This document shows positions 62,601 to 64,000 of a stretch of DNA of 64,000 nucleotides, piece after piece (position 1 is the stretch's first letter; every line of letters begins with the position of its first letter). The notes beneath the pieces are model-generated. The model was not told where the DNA came from. It ran no database searches and was given only the letters and a program-made list of their open reading frames with translations. The DNA comes from Luscinia megarhynchos (Eukaryota; Chordata; Aves; Passeriformes; Turdidae): positions 15,491,385 through 15,555,384 of the forward strand of contig CM067576.1 in assembly GCA_034336665.1 (NCBI GenBank). The letters run 5' to 3'. The position numbers were made by a program, and so were the translations under genes.

Positions 62601-63164
62601 ATGATCAGGAGCAGGGCTGGGAGGCAGCTTGGTGCTGTACAAAGGTCTGAGGGGCACCCACAGCCTGAGCTCTGCACACTGGGGGACCCCACATGCTGCT
62701 GGGGTAGGGGGGCACAGCTAGAGAAGGTGTGCCATCAGCAGAATGGTTTTGGATTGGGTTTTTTTGTTTTGGTTTGGGTTTTTTTGGTTTTTTCTTTTTT
62801 TCTTTTCAAACCTGTGAAAAAAGCCTAGTTCAAAATAAGGGTTTTGAGATTTCTGCTCGAATAAAATTTCTAAGAGAACTAGTTGAACTCTTTATCATCT
62901 CCTGGTTCAAGACAGTGTTCTTAGTAGCTTTAATAAGGAAAAAAATGTGATTTTTTTTTTTTTACAGAACAATTGCAGAAGTTGGGGGCAAGAGAAGTGT
63001 TTGTGGTGCTGGGCAGGTTGTGCCAGGCTGCTCTCACCTGAAGCCTTCAGCTGCCCCAGCAGTGTTTGTCCTCCTCCTCCTTTTTTTGTTTTAACATACT
63101 TCACTTTTGTTTGATTTTCATAACTTTAATTCATGCTTTTTTATGTTTTGTTTCTTTCAGTTAA
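32636..63164 (+). CDS. SEPTIN8: SEPTIN8, filament-forming GTP-binding septin (ten coding exons; frameshift in exon 4 as given)
   Basis: Septins assemble into hetero-oligomeric filaments at membranes and with actin and microtubules. SEPTIN8 belongs to the SEPT6 group. Coding exons: 32636-32665, 48404-48518, 51139-51334, 51979-52166, 57247-57408, 59523-59619, 59917-60085, 60315-60447, 61111-61301 and 63161-63164. They give 427 residues once one surplus base in exon 4 is discounted. Seen: P-loop GETGIGKST (49-57), switch II DAVGFGD (101-107), G4 motif AKAD (184-187), septin unique element beginning WGVVQVEN (about 258-275), and a Glu/Lys-rich coiled coil (about 320-415). The end, DKDKKN, matches the short SEPTIN8 isoforms. 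Phases fit at all other junctions. It is divergent from SOWAHA. As written, exon 4 leads to a premature TAG. Confidence 0.95.
37121..37334 (+). repeat. (TTCCC)n pyrimidine microsatellite, about 214 bp
   Basis: Almost perfect TTCCC pentamers, with a few units carrying an extra C or missing a C. One strand is pure C/T and the other pure A/G. It produces Leu/Pro/Phe/Ser frames on + and Gly/Lys/Glu/Arg frames on -, which are not genes. Confidence 0.98.
46438..46515 (+). repeat. 39-bp tandem duplication
   Basis: Two adjacent copies starting TTGCAGTGCTGGGAGCTGGC and ending near GGAGCTCTNTGG, with very few differences. Confidence 0.85.
48404..48518 (+). CDS. SEPTIN8: SEPTIN8 coding exon 2
   Basis: Acceptor CTCCCTGCCAG, donor GTGTGG|GTGAGC. 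Encodes [17 protein letters not shown] and FSFNILCV up to the first base of the P-loop Gly codon. This is the conserved start of the septin fold. Confidence 0.96.
48519..51138 (+). other. SEPTIN8: SEPTIN8 intron 2
   Basis: A 2.6-kb intron whose last third is a solo LTR (50350-51072). Only 66 bases remain between the LTR end and exon 3. Nothing else was recognised. Confidence 0.75.
50350..51072 (-). mobile_element. Solo retroviral LTR in SEPTIN8 intron 2
   Basis: Begins TGTCCTGGTTTGAAGGACAG and ends CCCATCACA, so the ends are TG...CA. It is flanked by a direct repeat TTAAT (50345-50349 and 51073-51077), a 5-bp target duplication. It is about 723 bp. A close copy is at 58667-59381 and part of it, inverted, at 606-910. 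Orientation is inferred from GGAGGAGCCAAGCC followed by TATA-like AGATAAAAACAG on the minus strand. No internal retroviral sequence is present, so it is a solo LTR. Confidence 0.85.
51139..51334 (+). CDS. SEPTIN8: SEPTIN8 coding exon 3 (P-loop and switch II)
   Basis: Acceptor CTCCCTAG. Encodes the rest of the P-loop ([11 protein letters not shown]) and [14 protein letters not shown]. Phase requires the exon to end GATGAAAG|GCAGGT, a GC donor, so that the next exon's T completes a Ser codon as in other SEPTIN8 proteins. The nearby GT (51339) does not restore the frame. Confidence 0.93.
51979..52166 (+). CDS. SEPTIN8: SEPTIN8 coding exon 4 (one base too long)
   Basis: Acceptor GGTTTTAG, donor AGCAAG|GTAGGG. 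The first 44 codons encode YRPIVEYID through HVCLYFITP. At the C4 run (52106-52109) the frame shifts and reaches TAG at 52160-52162. The expected [15 protein letters not shown] is encoded in the +1 frame right up to the donor. The exon is 188 bases where phase on both sides needs 187. Confidence 0.93.
52106..52109 (+). other. SEPTIN8: Apparent +1 frameshift in a C4 run of SEPTIN8 exon 4
   Basis: The family sequence at this point is ITPTGHSLK. The bases read ACTCCCCACCGGG, one C more than that needs. All downstream exons are intact and in phase, so an otherwise conserved gene is interrupted by a single homopolymer base. Confidence 0.85.
52167..57246 (+). other. SEPTIN8: SEPTIN8 intron 4, nothing recognised
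   Basis: A 5.1-kb intron of mixed composition. Short frames on both strands (for example near 55506-56111 on the minus strand) have no recognised domain or splice support. No repeat family was identified. Confidence 0.65.
57247..57408 (+). CDS. SEPTIN8: SEPTIN8 coding exon 5 (G4 motif)
   Basis: Fifty-four codons in phase 0 between CTTCTCTAG and AAT|GTGGGT. Encodes [20 protein letters not shown], including the AKAD guanine-specificity motif, and [14 protein letters not shown]. Confidence 0.96.
57409..59522 (+). other. SEPTIN8: SEPTIN8 intron 5
   Basis: A 2.1-kb intron with a solo LTR at 58667-59381, 141 bases before exon 6. The rest is A/T-rich and unremarkable. Confidence 0.75.
58667..59381 (-). 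mobile_element. Solo retroviral LTR in SEPTIN8 intron 5
   Basis: Closely matches 50350-51072 along its whole length, including the TGTCCTGGTTTGAAGGACA start, the GGGGCTCTCC segment and the CACCCGGCTTCAACAGATGG segment near its end. It is flanked by CTCCA on the left and CTCCG on the right, a 5-bp target duplication with one substitution. It differs from the other copy by scattered substitutions and small indels. It is a solo LTR with no internal sequence. Orientation is inferred as for the intron 2 copy. Confidence 0.83.
59523..59619 (+). CDS. SEPTIN8: SEPTIN8 coding exon 6
   Basis: Acceptor CTGTTGCAG, donor CAAG|GTGAGG. Encodes [20 protein letters not shown] and RQYPWGVVQ, the start of the septin unique element. 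Confidence 0.96.
59917..60085 (+). CDS. SEPTIN8: SEPTIN8 coding exon 7
   Basis: Acceptor CTCCTGCCAG, donor TTCAG|GTGAGT. Encodes [20 protein letters not shown] and the [14 protein letters not shown] segment that ends the GTPase domain. Confidence 0.96.
60315..60447 (+). CDS. SEPTIN8: SEPTIN8 coding exon 8 (start of coiled coil)
   Basis: Acceptor CTTCCCCAG, donor AGAGAG|GTGGGT. Encodes [19 protein letters not shown] and a Glu/Lys-rich helix, the start of the C-terminal coiled coil that pairs septin subunits. Confidence 0.95.
61111..61301 (+). CDS. SEPTIN8: SEPTIN8 coding exon 9 (coiled coil and basic tail)
   Basis: Acceptor CTCCCACCAG, donor AAAAA|GTAAGT. Encodes [34 protein letters not shown] and the basic RKDKDKK tail. 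If the intron were retained, AAG TAA would stop translation one codon later. Confidence 0.95.
61302..63160 (+). other. SEPTIN8: SEPTIN8 intron 9
   Basis: A 1.86-kb intron with a G/T-rich low-complexity stretch at about 62755-62810 and a T12 run near 62952. No alternative C-terminal exon of the longer SEPTIN8 isoforms was recognised here; it may lie right of the window. Confidence 0.6.
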
Positions 63165-64000
63165 TCTCACAGACTTTCAAGCCAAGAGTGGACTTGGTGC
63201 TTTCATGTGTTAAGTTGCTTGAGTTTCCCACCCTGAGTGACCCTTCTCATAACATTGTGTGAGTGGACCAAATGAAAATGAGCATCTCCGTGGATGCAGT
63301 GTCCCGACCTGCTGCTTTCTTTTCAGAATTGTCAGGAGGTTTGCAGGAAGTAACCAGACATGTACATTTTGTTGAACAAAGCTAACTAATCCCTCAGTAA
63401 GGTGTTTTGTTCTAAACCCATTGATTGAGCAGCTGCATATGAATGGACCATAACTGAACTTGTCTTACCCACCAGCTAAATAATTGCTTTCTACATTTTT
63501 GTTTTTAATTGGCCAAGGTGACTGCTGGAGGCTCATTGACCTCCCCTATACATGCAGTGAGAGGAGTAGTCTGAAGAATGCTGAAATGTTTGTTTTTCTA
63601 ACAAAATTCTCAAATAGGTTTTTAGAATGGGTAGAAAAACACAACATTTAGGCTTTCTGCAGGAATCTTAGTCAGAGTAACCCCCATTCCATTAATTCTG
63701 TATTAAATCCTGAATTACTCTTAACACTATCTACATCATTTATAAGATATATATATAAATATATATATTTATATTTATATATATGTATAAAAGGAGAGAG
63801 AGAGTGGTTAATAAAAATAATGGGACAATGTTTTGAATTTTCTTTACTGCTAAAGTAGAACATTTATAGAGAGGTTTTTTCATAAGAGCTTGTTGTGTGA
63901 AGTGGAACTACAGGATTTGTGTAACATTTCAGTTTTCACTTACCAATGTATTTACATTTGTGGAAACTATTTAAGCCAACATCTTTACTTTTACTCTTTA
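63161..64000 (+). CDS. SEPTIN8: SEPTIN8 last exon: final base of coding plus 3' UTR (runs off the window)
   Basis: Acceptor TTTCTTTCAG at 63151-63160. T completes an Asn codon with the AA of exon 9 and TAA (63162-63164) follows, giving the short-isoform end KKN. The rest is 3' UTR, A/T-rich, with a TA-rich stretch (63746-63788). The coding portion is only 63161-63164. Confidence 0.8.
63746..63805. repeat. TA-rich microsatellite followed by GA repeats in the SEPTIN8 3' UTR
   Basis: Repeated ATATAT and ATATTTATAT units, nearly self-complementary, followed by AGGAGAGAGAGAG. In RNA the TA portion could form an A-U hairpin. Confidence 0.85.
63810..63815 (+). promoter_or_regulatory. SEPTIN8: Candidate SEPTIN8 polyadenylation signal
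   Basis: AATAAA about 645 bases after the stop codon, with T/G-containing sequence downstream (ATGTTTTGAATTTTC). More distal signals beyond the window are possible. Confidence 0.4.

Noticed and set aside
1..64000. A previously undescribed multi-gene system
   Set aside because: The window is explained by three known vertebrate genes in conserved order plus ordinary avian repeats; I found no cluster of unknown genes or unexplained coding potential.

Overview
The window is vertebrate nuclear DNA, most likely from a songbird. It has multi-exon genes with GT-AG introns, two CR1 LINE fragments, several short retroviral LTRs, CpG-rich promoters and no bacterial-style gene packing. Three protein-coding genes are recognisable: SHROOM1 (+ strand), SOWAHA (- strand) and SEPTIN8 (+ strand). 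The same trio is adjacent in other vertebrates (human 5q31). No coding RNA gene, CRISPR array or unknown multi-gene system could be supported, and nearly all other open frames are chance frames in introns, repeats or GC-rich sequence.

Layout. 1-4288 is non-coding, with an LTR fragment at 606-910. SHROOM1 occupies about 4289-13785 in five coding exons. 13786-20990 has no recognised gene. Single-exon SOWAHA runs leftward, with its CDS at 23307-21952, its 3' UTR at about 20970-21951 and a CpG island over its start. 23640-32235 is the spacer between the divergent SOWAHA and SEPTIN8 promoters. It holds two CR1 fragments, an imperfect inverted repeat with a telomere-like motif in its loop, LTR-like blocks, and a CpG-dense minisatellite of about 30 units at 30357-31062. 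SEPTIN8 fills 32636 to the right edge in ten coding exons, with a 15.7-kb first intron containing a long (TTCCC)n tract. Two solo LTRs of one family sit just upstream of its exons 3 and 6.

Two coding sequences are interrupted as given. SHROOM1 exon 1 shifts frame at a C6 run (4851-4856) and SEPTIN8 exon 4 shifts at a C4 run (52106-52109). Each is explained by one surplus C in a C homopolymer, and the flanking exons are intact and conserved. Assembly or base-calling error is therefore likelier than two pseudogenes, but a real allele cannot be excluded from sequence alone. SEPTIN8 intron 3 appears to be a GC-AG intron.

The three genes relate to the cytoskeleton only in a general sense: Shroom proteins act through actin and ROCK, septins form filaments, and SOWAHA is a poorly characterised ankyrin protein. 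Their adjacency is ancestral synteny, not evidence of a shared pathway. Exon boundaries were set by splice consensus, reading phase and remembered family similarity. No alignment was run.
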